In this document: positions 21,938 through 32,311 of the stretch, in pieces
Numbering within the stretch: the stretch's first letter is position 1
How the letters are laid out: each line of letters begins with the position of its first letter
NCBI GenBank assembly: GCA_007280205.1
Contig: QYPX01000059.1
Span: 35,030-99,029, forward strand
DNA length: 64,000 nt
Direction of reading: 5' to 3'
Origin: Comamonadaceae bacterium
Lineage (GTDB): Bacteria > Pseudomonadota > Gammaproteobacteria > Burkholderiales > Burkholderiaceae_C
Made by a program: the position numbers and the translations under genes
The notes under the pieces: model-generated
What the model was told of the DNA's origin: nothing
The model's input: only the letters and a program-made list of their open reading frames with translations
Databases searched by the model: none

Positions 21938-22858
21938 ATGCCGCTTGGTACGCTGGACGATACTCCGCCACCCTTCTTCAGGCAGGGCCCATCGGCGCTG
22001 TCCAAACTCACCCTGTTCAGTGCCCTGGCGCTGTTCCTGATGGTGGCCGATGCGCGCTTCGAGATCGCCAAACCCCTGCGCGTCGTCGTTGCCAGCGTCC
22101 TCTACCCGGTGCAGTGGCTGGTGCTGCAACCGGTGCTGCTGGCGCAAGGCGGCGCTCAGTACTTTGAATCCCTGAAGTCTTCCCAAACGCGCGAAGCAGC
22201 CGCGCACCGCCAGCTTGCGGCGCAATCACAACGCGCCAATCAGGTCGAACAACTGGCACTGGAGAATTCGCGCCTGCGCCAGTTGCTGGGTCTGCGCGAC
22301 AAGGTGAGCACCTCATGGCAGGCAGCGCAAGTGCTGTACGACGCGGCCGACCCCTACACCCACAAAGTCGTGATTGACCGCGGCGCACTCGAAGGCGTGC
22401 TGGCTGGCTCTCCCGTGCTCGATGAAAACGGCGTCCTCGGGCAGGTAACGCGGGTCTACCCGATGGTCAGCGAAGTGACGCTGGTCACCGACCGCGACCA
22501 GGCGATTCCCGTGCTCAACACCCGCACCGGGGCGCGCGGCGTGGCGTTTGGCGACCCCGCCGTGCGCGCCAACGCCCTTGAGTTGCGCTACATGGCGGCC
22601 AATGCCGATGTGCAGGCCGGCGACTTGCTGACCACCAGCGGTGTCGACGGCGTCTATCCGCCGGGCTTGCCGGTAGCCAGGGTAGAAAAGGTCGAGCGCC
22701 GGGTTGACTCGGCCTTTGCCCGCATCACTTGCCAGGCACTGGCGCTGGTTTCCGGTGTCGGTCAGGTCATGGTGCTCAAGCCGATCGCGACCCAGATCGC
22801 GCCCCGGCCGGCCATCGAGCCACCGAGCACCACCGTCAGGAAACGGGGCAAGCGATGA
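21938..22858 (+). CDS. mreC: Rod shape-determining protein MreC
   Basis: N-terminal TM, coiled coil, PVLDENGVLGQVTRVYP, downstream of mreB. Confidence 0.95.
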   Translation: MPLGTLDDTPPPFFRQGPSALSKLTLFSALALFLMVADARFEIAKPLRVVVASVLYPVQWLVLQPVLLAQGGAQYFESLKSSQTREAAAHRQLAAQSQRANQVEQLALENSRLRQLLGLRDKVSTSWQAAQVLYDAADPYTHKVVIDRGALEGVLAGSPVLDENGVLGQVTRVYPMVSEVTLVTDRDQAIPVLNTRTGARGVAFGDPAVRANALELRYMAANADVQAGDLLTTSGVDGVYPPGLPVARVEKVERRVDSAFARITCQALALVSGVGQVMVLKPIATQIAPRPAIEPPSTTVRKRGKR

Positions 22859-23385
22859 TCATGCGCCCGGGCCATCAGTTGCTGCTGCCGGCCAATCCTT
22901 TCTTCATTTTTGGCAGCCTGCTGGCAGCACTCGGACTCAACATGTTGCAGAACATGGGTTTGTTTGGACGAGCCGCCTGGACGCCTGACTTTATGGCCCT
23001 GGTGCTGGTGTTCTGGAGCATTCACCAACCACAGCGTATCGGTGTCGGTGTTGCTTTTGTTTTTGGCATCCTTGTCGACGTGCATCAGGGCGCCCTGCTG
23101 GGACAGCAGGCATTGGCCTACACCGTGCTGAGCTTCCTGGCCATCGCGATTCATCGGCGTCTGCTCTGGTTCCCGGTGCCCTCGCAAGCGCTGCAGGTGT
23201 TCCCCCTTTTTGCGGCAGCGCACGCGATCGAACTGATTTGCCGGCTCGCCGCCGGCGGCGCCTTCCCGGGCTGGCTGATACTGCTGGCGCCGGTGCTGGA
23301 GTCGCTGCTTTGGCCGGTGGTCAGCGTGATTCTGCTGGCCCCGCAAAGACGCTCGCCCGACCCTGATGCGCACAGACCCCTGTAA
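22855..23385 (+). CDS. mreD: Rod shape-determining protein MreD
   Basis: Polytopic membrane protein, ATGA overlap with mreC; DFMALVLVFWSIHQPQRIGVGVAFVFGILVDV. Confidence 0.93.
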   Translation: MIMRPGHQLLLPANPFFIFGSLLAALGLNMLQNMGLFGRAAWTPDFMALVLVFWSIHQPQRIGVGVAFVFGILVDVHQGALLGQQALAYTVLSFLAIAIHRRLLWFPVPSQALQVFPLFAAAHAIELICRLAAGGAFPGWLILLAPVLESLLWPVVSVILLAPQRRSPDPDAHRPL

Positions 23386-25355
23386 TGACCGAACTGCGCA
23401 ACGTTGAGGCCGACCTTTCGCGCTTTCGCGCGCGGGTGCTGGTGGCCACGCTGGTCGTACTGATCTGCTTTTTGCTGGTGGCATCCAGGCTGGTCTACCT
23501 GCAGCTGGTGCGCCATGAAGACCTGCTGGAGCAGGCCGAGAACAACCGCACCGCGATTGTTCCGGTGCTACCCAACCGGGGCCTGATTCTGGACCGCAAT
23601 GGCATCGTGCTGGCCAGCAACTACTCAGCCTATACGCTTGAAGTCACACCGTCCAGGATCAACAACCTGGAGCAGACGATTGAAGAACTGGCCGGCGTTC
23701 TTGACATCACGCCACGCGACCGACGCCGCTTCAAAAAATTGCTGGAAGAATCCAAGAGCTTCGAATCCTTGCCATTGCGCACACGACTTAGCGACGAGGA
23801 AGTAGCCAAGTTTGCGGCGCAGCGCTATCGCTTCCCCGGCGTCGAAATCAAGGCGCGCCTGTTCCGCAACTATCCCTATGGCGAACTGGCCAGTCACGTC
23901 GTCGGCTACATCGGGCGCATCAACCCGGCCGAAAAGGAAAAGCTCGACGAGTCAGACGACCAGGCCAATTACCGCGGCACCGAATACATAGGCAAACTCG
24001 GTGTCGAGCAAAGTTTCGAGGCACAACTGCACGGCACCACCGGCGTCGAATCAGTGGAGACTTCGGCTGGCGGGCGCGCCATGCGCAAACTTGCCAGCAG
24101 TCCGGCGACACCTGGCAACACCGTCAAGCTCTCGATTGACATCCGGCTGCAGCATCTGATCGAACAGCTCTTTGGCGATCGGCGCGGCGCGCTGGTGGCG
24201 CTGGACCCCAAGACCGGCGAAGTACTGGCCTTTGTCAGCAAGCCGACTTTTGATCCCAACCTGTTTGTCGAAGGCATTGACAGCGAAAACTGGCAAGCCC
24301 TGAACGAGTCGCCCGACAAGCCGCTGCTGAACCGTGCCCTGCGTGGCACCTACCCGCCCGGCTCCACCTACAAGCCCTTCATGGCGCTGGCGGCCCTGGA
24401 GACCGGAACGCGCAGACCGGAACAAACCATCTCCGACCCCGGCTTTTTCATGTTCGGCAACCACCGTTTTCGGGACGACAAGGAAGGTGGGCACGGCACC
24501 GTCAACATGTACCAGTCGATCGTGCAGTCCTGCGACACCTACTACTACGTACTGGCCAACGATCTGGGCGTGGACACCATCCATCAACAGATGCAGCGCT
24601 TTGGCTTTGGTGAGTTCACCGGCATCGATATCTTTGGCGAAGTGCGTGGCCTGCTGCCCTCGACCGACTGGAAGCGCCGCGCCTACAAGCGCGCCGATCA
24701 GCAGAAGTGGTACGCCGGCGAGACCATCTCGCTGGGCATCGGCCAGGGCTACAACAACTTCACCATGCTGCAACTGGCTTCGGCCACCGCGACGCTGGCC
24801 AACGATGGCATCAAGATGAAGCCGCACCTGGTCAAGGAGGTGCTTGACATCCTGACGCACGCGCCCACGGCCACCACGCGTGAAGCGGTGGGTGAAGTGA
24901 TCGCCAAGGCAGCCAATATTGCCATCATCAAGAATGCGCTGGTCGGGGTCAACATCGAGGGCACCTCGGCGGCAGCCTTTCGCGGCGCCGGATATACCAG
25001 CGGCGGCAAGACCGGCACGGCGCAGGTGATTCAAATCAAGCAGAACGAAAAATACGTGGCCTCCAAAACAGAGGAACGCTTTCGCGACCATGCGCTGTTT
25101 ACTGCCTATGCACCGGCCGAAGAACCCAAAATTGCACTGGCGATGGTGGTTGAAAACGCCGGCTTTGGCTCACAGAATGCCGCCCCGATCGCGCGCCGGA
25201 TTTTTGACTACTGGTTGCTGCAGCAGTACCCCAGCGAAGAAGATATTGCGGCAGTGCAAAAGGCGCAGGCACCGGCGCCGATTGGCAGAATTCGATCGCT
25301 CTCCGAGGTACCGTGGCCGCCGCCAGCGCTCGCTGCCGGCACGCCACGCCCGTAG
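23385..25355 (+). CDS. mrdA: Penicillin-binding protein 2 (peptidoglycan DD-transpeptidase)
   Basis: 656 aa; transpeptidase PPGSTYKPFMAL (SxxK), SGGKTGTAQ (KTG). Confidence 0.96.
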   Translation: MTELRNVEADLSRFRARVLVATLVVLICFLLVASRLVYLQLVRHEDLLEQAENNRTAIVPVLPNRGLILDRNGIVLASNYSAYTLEVTPSRINNLEQTIEELAGVLDITPRDRRRFKKLLEESKSFESLPLRTRLSDEEVAKFAAQRYRFPGVEIKARLFRNYPYGELASHVVGYIGRINPAEKEKLDESDDQANYRGTEYIGKLGVEQSFEAQLHGTTGVESVETSAGGRAMRKLASSPATPGNTVKLSIDIRLQHLIEQLFGDRRGALVALDPKTGEVLAFVSKPTFDPNLFVEGIDSENWQALNESPDKPLLNRALRGTYPPGSTYKPFMALAALETGTRRPEQTISDPGFFMFGNHRFRDDKEGGHGTVNMYQSIVQSCDTYYYVLANDLGVDTIHQQMQRFGFGEFTGIDIFGEVRGLLPSTDWKRRAYKRADQQKWYAGETISLGIGQGYNNFTMLQLASATATLANDGIKMKPHLVKEVLDILTHAPTATTREAVGEVIAKAANIAIIKNALVGVNIEGTSAAAFRGAGYTSGGKTGTAQVIQIKQNEKYVASKTEERFRDHALFTAYAPAEEPKIALAMVVENAGFGSQNAAPIARRIFDYWLLQQYPSEEDIAAVQKAQAPAPIGRIRSLSEVPWPPPALAAGTPRP

Positions 25356-25363
25356 CTGGCAAA

Positions 25364-25394
25364 AAAAAGGGCACCGGGATCGGCCGGTGCCTTT
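25364..25394 (+). terminator. Rho-independent terminator after mrdA
   Basis: GGGCACCGG-GATC-GGCCGGTGCC-TTTTCT stem-loop with T tail. Confidence 0.75.
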
Positions 25395-25529
25395 TCTCAC
25401 TTATAAGCCCTGACGGGCTGTCTCCACGGTCCTTCTTTTTCCAGCAAGCCGCTGTTGCCAACGCTTGAGCGAAATGTACGCGGCAAGACCGACCGGTGCA
25501 TCAGTGCTTACCCTTTCCGGATTTACCCT

Positions 25530-27242
25530 TTATCGGCCAGCATCCTCGGCAATCCACTGCGCCGCCTTCTCGGCAATCATGAGGACCGGAGAGTTGGTGT
25601 TGCCGCTGGTGATACTGGGCATGACGCCGGCGTCAACGACGCGCAAACCGGCAATCAGCCCCGCTTTGCCGCGCACCCGCAGGCGCGAATCAAGCACCGC
25701 CAGCGGGTCGTCTGCGGTGCCCATCTTCGTGGTGCCGACGGGGTGAAATATGGTGGTCGCAATGTCGCCAGCAAGTTTGGCCAGATCCTGGTCGCTCTGG
25801 TATTGCACCCCCGGTTTCCACTCCTGCGGCTGGTATTTGGCAAGCGCCGGCTGTGCCACGATGCGCCGCGTCAAGCGCAGAGAATCTGCTGCCACCTTGC
25901 GATCCACCTCGGTGCTCAGGTAGTTCGGCGCGATCGCCGGCGCGTCCTGAAAACTGCCACTCCTGATCTGGACCCAACCCCGGCTGGTTGGATTGAGATT
26001 GCAGACGCTGGCGGTGAAGGCGTTGAAACTGTGCAGCGGCTCCCCAAAGGCCTCCAGACTGAGCGGCTGCACGTGGTACTCGATGTTCGGATACGGCTGC
26101 TGTGGGTCGCTGCGTGTGAAGGCCCCCAGTTGCGATGGCGCCATGCTCATCGGCCCGCTGCGCTTGAGCGCGTATTCCAGACCAATCATGGCCTTGCCCC
26201 AGAGTGTGCTGGCTTGCGTATTGAGCGTCTTGACACCCTCGACCTTGAAGACGGCACGAATCTGCAGATGATCCTGCAGGTTGGCGCCAACCCCCGGTGC
26301 GTCGTGCAGCACCTGGATGCCATGCTGCTCCAGCAAAGCCGCCGGGCCAATGCCGGAGAGCTGCAGGATCTGCGGCGAGCCGATGCTGCCGGCGCACAGA
26401 ATCACCTCGGCGCTGGCGCTGGCTGTGACCATTTCCGCATGGTCCCAAACCTGCACGCCAACGCAGCGCTGGCTGCCATCGGCCTGCGTCTGAAGCAGCA
26501 GCTTCGCCACCTGGGCCGAGGTCCACATCTCGAAATTGGTCCGCGCGTAACAGGTGGGGCGCAGGAAGGCTTTTGCGGTACTCCAGCGCCAGCCCGCGCG
26601 CTGGTTCACCTCGAAGTAGCCGACGCCCTCGTTGTCACCGCGGTTGAAGTCATCGGTCGCAGCAATGCCGGCCTGCTGCGCCGCCTGGGCAAAAGCGTCC
26701 AGCACGTCCCAGCGCAGACGCTGCTTTTCGACCCGCCACTCGCCACCGGCACGGCGATGGCGCAGCAACTTGCGGTAGTCGGTCGAACTGTCACTCATCA
26801 GTTCCGGCGCCACACCGCGCGCGCCGTGGGCGGCGTTGGCTCCCAGGTAATGATCTTCGTGCAGCTTGAAATACGGCAGGGCATTGTTCCAGGTCCAGGT
26901 CTCGTCACCCGTCAGCCGGGCCCACTGGTCGTAATCTCGCGCTTGCCCGCGCATGTAAATCATGCCGTTGATGCTGCTGCAACCGCCCAGCGTCTTGCCG
27001 CGCGGGTAGCGCAGCACGCGGCCGTTCAGCCCCGCGTCGGGCTCGGTGCTGTAGAGCCAGTCGGTGCGCGGGTTGCCAATGCAGTACAGGTAGCCTACCG
27101 GGATGTGAATCCAGTGGTAGTCATCCTTGCGCCCGGCCTCGATCAGCAGCACACGCTTGCTGGCGTTGGCCGATAGCCGGTTGGCCAGCAGGCAGCCGGC
27201 GGTGCCGGCACCGACAATGATGTAGTCGAACTCGGTGCTCAT
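25530..27242 (-). CDS. GMC-family oxidoreductase (choline dehydrogenase-like)
   Basis: MSTEFDYIIVGAGTAGCLLANRLSAN, GGCSSINGMIYMRGQARDYDQWA, VILCAGSIGSPQILQLSGIG, C-terminal HPVGTTKMG. Confidence 0.93.
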   Translation of the reverse strand: MSTEFDYIIVGAGTAGCLLANRLSANASKRVLLIEAGRKDDYHWIHIPVGYLYCIGNPRTDWLYSTEPDAGLNGRVLRYPRGKTLGGCSSINGMIYMRGQARDYDQWARLTGDETWTWNNALPYFKLHEDHYLGANAAHGARGVAPELMSDSSTDYRKLLRHRRAGGEWRVEKQRLRWDVLDAFAQAAQQAGIAATDDFNRGDNEGVGYFEVNQRAGWRWSTAKAFLRPTCYARTNFEMWTSAQVAKLLLQTQADGSQRCVGVQVWDHAEMVTASASAEVILCAGSIGSPQILQLSGIGPAALLEQHGIQVLHDAPGVGANLQDHLQIRAVFKVEGVKTLNTQASTLWGKAMIGLEYALKRSGPMSMAPSQLGAFTRSDPQQPYPNIEYHVQPLSLEAFGEPLHSFNAFTASVCNLNPTSRGWVQIRSGSFQDAPAIAPNYLSTEVDRKVAADSLRLTRRIVAQPALAKYQPQEWKPGVQYQSDQDLAKLAGDIATTIFHPVGTTKMGTADDPLAVLDSRLRVRGKAGLIAGLRVVDAGVMPSITSGNTNSPVLMIAEKAAQWIAEDAGR

Positions 27243-27244
27243 GC

Positions 27245-28033
27245 TCAACGCCCTGCCCAGTGGGGCTTGCGCTTCTCCTGAAAGGCTTTCTGTCCTTCCC
27301 TGGCGTCTTCGGTCAGGGTAAACAGGGCAATCTGACTCTCGGTAAAAGACATCGACTCCTCGAACGCCATGCTCTCCACTTTCTTCAAGGTGTACAGGCC
27401 GCGCCGGATCGCTGCCGGCGACTTGTCGAGCAGGCGCTCCAGCAGCCACTGCAATTTCAGGTCCACATCGTCGTCCACGTAATTCACCAGACCCGCTTCG
27501 AGCGCCTGCGCTGCAGTGATCGGCTCACCGGTCAGGCACATCTCACTTAAGGTGCGCCGAGGAATCAAATGCTGCAAAACGCTGAGCACCTGCGCCGGAA
27601 AAACGCCGACCTTCACCTCCGGCAAACCAAAGATGGCGTGGCGTGCTGCCACCGCCATGTCGCACATGGACATCAAGCCCATGCCGCCAGCCATGCAGGC
27701 ACCGTTGACGCGGGCAATCAGGGGCAGGTAACTGGCGCGCGCAACGCGCAGCAGTTGCGCCAGATGGCCATGCGGTTCTGAATAATCGGTGGTAAAGGCC
27801 TGCGCCGACTGCAGATCGGCACCAGCGCAGAAAGCCTTGGTTCCGGCACCGGTGACAACGATGGCGCGAATATCACGCTCTGTCTGCGCCGCCGAAATGG
27901 CTTGCGTCATGCCGGCAAGCACCGCGTGACTCATGGCGTTGCGCCGCTCTTCGCGGCTGATGGTCAACCACAGTACCGGTCCACGCTGCTCAACAACAAG
28001 CTCCGGCGTCGACGAAGAAAGGGATGGATTCAC
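27245..28033 (-). CDS. Enoyl-CoA hydratase/isomerase family protein
   Basis: 262 aa; GTKAFCAGADLQ, RVNGACMAGGMGLMSMCDMAVAARHAIFGLPEVKVGVFP. Confidence 0.93.
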   Translation of the reverse strand: MNPSLSSSTPELVVEQRGPVLWLTISREERRNAMSHAVLAGMTQAISAAQTERDIRAIVVTGAGTKAFCAGADLQSAQAFTTDYSEPHGHLAQLLRVARASYLPLIARVNGACMAGGMGLMSMCDMAVAARHAIFGLPEVKVGVFPAQVLSVLQHLIPRRTLSEMCLTGEPITAAQALEAGLVNYVDDDVDLKLQWLLERLLDKSPAAIRRGLYTLKKVESMAFEESMSFTESQIALFTLTEDAREGQKAFQEKRKPHWAGR

Positions 28034-28095
28034 TTGTCTCTCCTGTTTGTGGCATTTTGCCGCAAGAGCGTTGCCGTTCGCGTTACGATGTCCGG

Positions 28096-29226
28096 ATGGT
28101 CGAGAAAAGCCCCCTCATCACACGGCAACAGTCACCGCAGGGTGGACATGTGCTGCTGTCGGGCTGCTGGACTGCCGCTCGACTGGCCGAGCCACAGAGC
28201 TGGAGCTCCATTGAATCGACACTGGCAGACTGCACCGCATCGGGCGAGAGCCCTTTGGGCTGGGACCTGCGCAAGCTGCAAAAACTCGACCATACCGGCG
28301 CCCAGCTCCTGTGGAACGCCTGGGGTCGGCAATGGCCACAGAGTCTTTTGCTGCTCGAAGCCCAGCGCCCGATGCTTGAGCGGGTCGCCCATTACGCCAT
28401 CAAGGCCCCAGCGCCTGCGCGGAAAACCCTCTGGCAACTTTTCCTGCTGCTCGGTGAACGCCTGCTGGTGCTGCTCGATCACCTCAAATATCTGACCCGT
28501 CTGACCGGTCAACTGCTGCTCGACGCGATCAAGCTGGCAGGCAAGCCGAGCCAGGGACCCTGGCGCGACGTATCGGGCCACCTCTACCACGTGGGAGCGA
28601 CGGCGCTACCGATCACGGCACTGGTGGGCTTTCTGATCGGCGTGGTGCTGGCCTACCTGATGTCGCAGCAACTGCGCCAGTTCGGCGCCGACGCCTTCAT
28701 CGTCAACATCCTGGGCATCGCCCTGATCCGCGAACTCGGCCCGGTGTTGGCAGCGATCCTGATTGCCGGGCGCTCCGGCTCAGCCATCACGGCCCAGATC
28801 GGCGTCATGCGGGTCACCGAAGAGCTCGACGCCATGCGCGTCATGGGCATCGCCAAGGGCTTTCGTCTGGTGTTGCCGCGCGCCATCGCCATGGCTATTG
28901 CCATGCCGCTGCTGACAGTCTGGACCACACTGGCCGCATTGCTGGGCGGCATGCTGGCCTCCGACCTGGCGATGGGCGTGACACCAGCCTACTTCTTTGA
29001 GGCCTTGCCAAAGGCTGTGCAAGTCTCCAACCTGGCGCTGGCGGTTGGCAAATCGGTCGTCTTCGGTCTGCTCATTGCGGTGATCGGCTGCCACTATGGC
29101 TTGCGCGTGAAGCCCAACACCGAAAGCCTGGGTCAAGGTACCACGGCCTCGGTCGTGACCTCCATCACGATGGTGATTCTGGTCGATGCCCTGTTTGCTG
29201 TCGTCTTCAAGAACATCGGCATATGA
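28096..29226 (+). CDS. MlaE-type ABC transporter permease with N-terminal STAS-like region
   Basis: LIGVVLAYLMSQQLRQFGADAFIVNILGIALIRELGPVLAAILIAGRSGSAITAQIGVMRVTEELDAMRVMGI; start chosen within ORF 28024..29226. Confidence 0.9.
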   Translation: MVEKSPLITRQQSPQGGHVLLSGCWTAARLAEPQSWSSIESTLADCTASGESPLGWDLRKLQKLDHTGAQLLWNAWGRQWPQSLLLLEAQRPMLERVAHYAIKAPAPARKTLWQLFLLLGERLLVLLDHLKYLTRLTGQLLLDAIKLAGKPSQGPWRDVSGHLYHVGATALPITALVGFLIGVVLAYLMSQQLRQFGADAFIVNILGIALIRELGPVLAAILIAGRSGSAITAQIGVMRVTEELDAMRVMGIAKGFRLVLPRAIAMAIAMPLLTVWTTLAALLGGMLASDLAMGVTPAYFFEALPKAVQVSNLALAVGKSVVFGLLIAVIGCHYGLRVKPNTESLGQGTTASVVTSITMVILVDALFAVVFKNIGI

Positions 29227-30020
29227 CCCAGACCACGGCACCGGTCATCAAGATCCACAAACTCTGGTCGGTGTTTCACAATGCCGGCCATGCTTCGGTG
29301 ATTCACCAGGACCTTGATCTCAGCGTCAAAGCAGGAGAGTTCCTGTCCATCGTTGGCGGCTCCGGCAGCGGCAAGACCGTGCTGCTGCGCCAGATCCTCG
29401 GTCTTGAAACGCCCGAGCGCGGACGCGTCACGGTGCTGGGCCGCCCGGCAGCAGAAATGGGCGCTGAAGGCGCTGCCAGCAGGGTCGGCATGTTGTTCCA
29501 GCACGGCGCGCTGTTCTCGGCCTTCACGGTGCTGGAGAACATTGCCTTCGCGCTGCGCGAGCTCAAGACCCTGCCCGCTGCGCTGATCCGCGACGCAGCC
29601 ATGGTCAAGCTGCAGATGGTCGGACTCGACCCCTCGCAAGCGCACAAGATGCCAGCCGATTTGTCGGGCGGCATGGTCAAGCGCGTGGCTCTGGCGCGCG
29701 CGCTGGTGATGGATCCACCGCTGTTGCTGCTCGACGAGCCGACCGCCGGGCTCGACCCCGACAGCGCCGACGCCTTTTGCGCCCTGCTGCGCTCGCTGCA
29801 CCACGAGCTCGGTCTGACCGTGCTGATGGTGACGCACGACCTGGACACCCTGTTTGAACTCAGTACCCGCATCGCGGTGGTGGCCGACAAACACATCGTT
29901 GTCAGCGGCAGCGCCAGCGAGGTGCTGGCCAGTGCCCACCCCTTCGTACGCGACTTCTTTCAGGGTGCGCGCGGTCGGCGCGCCGCCGCCTTGTTGCAGC
30001 CAACAGCGCCGCAGGTGTAA
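29223..30020 (+). CDS. ABC transporter ATP-binding protein (MlaF-like)
   Basis: IVGGSGSGKTVLLRQILGLETPERG, LSGGMVKRVALARAL, LLLLDEPTAGLDP. Confidence 0.95.
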   Translation: MTQTTAPVIKIHKLWSVFHNAGHASVIHQDLDLSVKAGEFLSIVGGSGSGKTVLLRQILGLETPERGRVTVLGRPAAEMGAEGAASRVGMLFQHGALFSAFTVLENIAFALRELKTLPAALIRDAAMVKLQMVGLDPSQAHKMPADLSGGMVKRVALARALVMDPPLLLLDEPTAGLDPDSADAFCALLRSLHHELGLTVLMVTHDLDTLFELSTRIAVVADKHIVVSGSASEVLASAHPFVRDFFQGARGRRAAALLQPTAPQV

Positions 30021-30041
30021 AAAGGGAACCTGAGGACCAAG

Positions 30042-31007
30042 ATGGAAAACAAATCTCACGCCCTGGCGGCCGGCACCTTTGTGCTGTTGTTACTGAGCTT
30101 GCTGATCGCGCTGGCGGTCTGGCTGACGCGCGACAGCCGCCAACTGCGCGTCTTTGAACTCGCCAGCAGCAGCGCCGTCACCGGCCTGCAGCCGCAGGCC
30201 TCGGTTCGCTTCAAGGGCGTGCCGGTGGGTAAGGTCACAGCCATTGGGCTCGATCCACAGGTCAGCGGCCAGGTGCTGGTGCGCATCGCCATCAACGAGC
30301 AGGCACCCATCACTCAATCGACCTTCGCCACACTGGGCTTTCAAGGCGTCACCGGTCTGGCCTTTGTGCAACTCGATGACAGCGGCGACTCGCAGGAAAT
30401 GCTGCAGTCCAGCGAGCGCCGACCGCAGCGCATCCCGATGCGCCCTAGCCTGCTGTCCAAGCTGTCCGATCAGGGCGCGCAGATCCTGTCGCAACTGGAA
30501 GAAACAACGCGCCGTGTCAACCTGCTGCTGGCCCCCGCCAACCAGCAAAACCTGATGTCGGCCCTGGCCAGCATGGGTCAGGCTGCCAGCGGCATCAGCC
30601 GGTTTTCCGGCGCAGCCTCCGAGGCGATGCCGCAGTTGGTGCAGGAGGCCAGCGCGACGCTGAAGATCGTCAAGGACACTTCCGTGCGGGTCGGCGAGAG
30701 CGCCGACGAAGCACGCCGCTCAGCACGCGCCTTCCGGGCGGTGACGGAGCGCATGAACGAAGCCGGAGGTACGCTCGACCAGATCGCCAGCGGCGGCCAG
30801 ACACTCGAGCGCAGCGGCCAGAGTCTGAACAGCAGCACCCTGCCGCGTGCCAACCGCGCGCTGGAGGACGCCGCGCGCAGCGCGCGCCAGCTCGGACGCG
30901 CCGCCAGCACGGTCAGCGAGAATCCGCAGTCGATGCTCTTTGGCACCACGCCAGCAGCCCCGGGACCCGGTGAGCCGGGCTTTTCCGTCAAGCCCACCCA
31001 ACCATGA
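30042..31007 (+). CDS. MlaD/MCE-domain substrate-binding protein
   Basis: ALAAGTFVLLLLSLLIALAVWLTRDSRQ...VTGLQPQASVRFKGVPVGKVTAIGLDP. Confidence 0.92.
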   Translation: MENKSHALAAGTFVLLLLSLLIALAVWLTRDSRQLRVFELASSSAVTGLQPQASVRFKGVPVGKVTAIGLDPQVSGQVLVRIAINEQAPITQSTFATLGFQGVTGLAFVQLDDSGDSQEMLQSSERRPQRIPMRPSLLSKLSDQGAQILSQLEETTRRVNLLLAPANQQNLMSALASMGQAASGISRFSGAASEAMPQLVQEASATLKIVKDTSVRVGESADEARRSARAFRAVTERMNEAGGTLDQIASGGQTLERSGQSLNSSTLPRANRALEDAARSARQLGRAASTVSENPQSMLFGTTPAAPGPGEPGFSVKPTQP

Positions 31008-31636
31008 AGAACGCCATGCAAAGAGTTACGCCTGTCCTGTTCCTGATCCTGGCGCTCTCGGGCTGCGCCTTGCAGAACCCGGCACCGCGCGTGGTGATTT
31101 ATGACTTTGGCCCCGGGCCACTCAGCAGCGCCGCACCCACTCCAGGTAAAACGCCGCCGGCCCTGGTGCTGGAAATGCTGGAAGCCCCGGCCGCGCTTGA
31201 CAGCACGGCGGTGCTGTATCGCCTGGCCTATGCCGACAGCCAGCAGTTGCGCCCCTACGCACTGGCGCGCTGGAGCATGACGCCGACCCAGTTGCTGCGC
31301 CAGCACTTCAGGCAGCAACTCGGCCAGCAGCGGGCCCTGCTCAACCCCGGCGACAGCACCGGACCCAACGCCGCCAAACCGCTGCTGCTGCAACTCGAAC
31401 TCGAAGAGTTCAGCCAGCTGTTCGAGAGTGCCGACAAAAGCAGCGGTCTGCTGCGTCTGCGCGCCACGCTGACGCGTCCTGGAACCAAGGGCAGCCAATG
31501 GCTGGCGCAGCGCAGTGTGGTCGTTCAGCGCAGCGCCAGCACAGCCGATGCACCCGGCGGCGTAAGGGCACTGACAGCGGCCGCCGACGCCGCCGCGCAT
31601 GAAATCGAACTGTGGCTGAAGGATTTCGCGCCATAG
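31004..31636 (+). CDS. ABC-type transport auxiliary lipoprotein (PqiC-like)
   Basis: Lipobox LALSGC; RVVIYDFGPGP; operon position. Confidence 0.8.
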   Translation: MKNAMQRVTPVLFLILALSGCALQNPAPRVVIYDFGPGPLSSAAPTPGKTPPALVLEMLEAPAALDSTAVLYRLAYADSQQLRPYALARWSMTPTQLLRQHFRQQLGQQRALLNPGDSTGPNAAKPLLLQLELEEFSQLFESADKSSGLLRLRATLTRPGTKGSQWLAQRSVVVQRSASTADAPGGVRALTAAADAAAHEIELWLKDFAP

Positions 31637-31698
31637 CCGCAGCCGGCGCCCTGCGCTGGCAAGAAACCAACACGCCCACAGTCGGTTTGAAAAATTCT

Positions 31699-31712
31699 TT
31701 GATATAAATCAA
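31699..31712. promoter_or_regulatory. Perfect FNR-type box TTGAT-ATAA-ATCAA upstream of cytochrome c
   Basis: Exact match to TTGATN4ATCAA, 131 bp before the ATG at 31843. Confidence 0.7.
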
Positions 31713-31842
31713 CCAGATCTCATACCATTGGAAATTCGGCAGCACGGTAGACTTGCGAAGGTTTATCCTGTCAGCCAAGTAACCTCTGGTTGGCTTGGGG
31801 TTGCCGTAAACTTGTTAAAACTGTTAACTGAAAGGCTTTGAA

Positions 31843-32184
31843 ATGAAATTGACAAAACTCGCAGCGTCGCTCGCTATCGCCGCTCTGGCTGGATTTTCGA
31901 CCCAAACCATCGCAGCGGTTGACGCCGATGCAGCGGCTGCTCTGTTCAAAAAGAACGACTGCAGCAAGTGCCACTCAGTTGACAAGACCAAGAAGGGCCC
32001 GTCCTTGAAAAAGATTGCTGCCAAGTACAAAGGCAAGGCAGATGGTCAGGCCAGCATCGTGAAGAACATCACCAACGGCGCCAAGGTCAAGCTTGACGAC
32101 GGCAGTGAAGAAGAGCACAAGATCATCGACACCAAGGATCAGGCCGCTCTCAAGAATCTGGCTGACTGGGTTCTGGCGCAGTAA
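31843..32184 (+). CDS. Small periplasmic monoheme c-type cytochrome
   Basis: 113 aa, signal peptide, CSKCH; paralog of 54145..54483. Confidence 0.92.
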   Translation: MKLTKLAASLAIAALAGFSTQTIAAVDADAAAALFKKNDCSKCHSVDKTKKGPSLKKIAAKYKGKADGQASIVKNITNGAKVKLDDGSEEEHKIIDTKDQAALKNLADWVLAQ

Positions 32185-32311
32185 GAACCAGGCTGCCCCA
32201 CGGGACGCAGAATGGTTCACTTAGGATGAATTGCAAAGAGATAACGGTATCGCGCAAACCGCTTTGAGCAGTTCGTGTCGTGTCGTTTAACCTGGAAACG
32301 ACGGAGAAAAA

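Noticed and set aside
24051-25091. 346-aa minus ORF opposite mrdA
   Set aside because: Antisense shadow of PBP2 coding sequence.
25355-25530. Missing rodA after mrdA as a notable loss
   Set aside because: rodA may simply be elsewhere in the genome; cannot be judged from this window.
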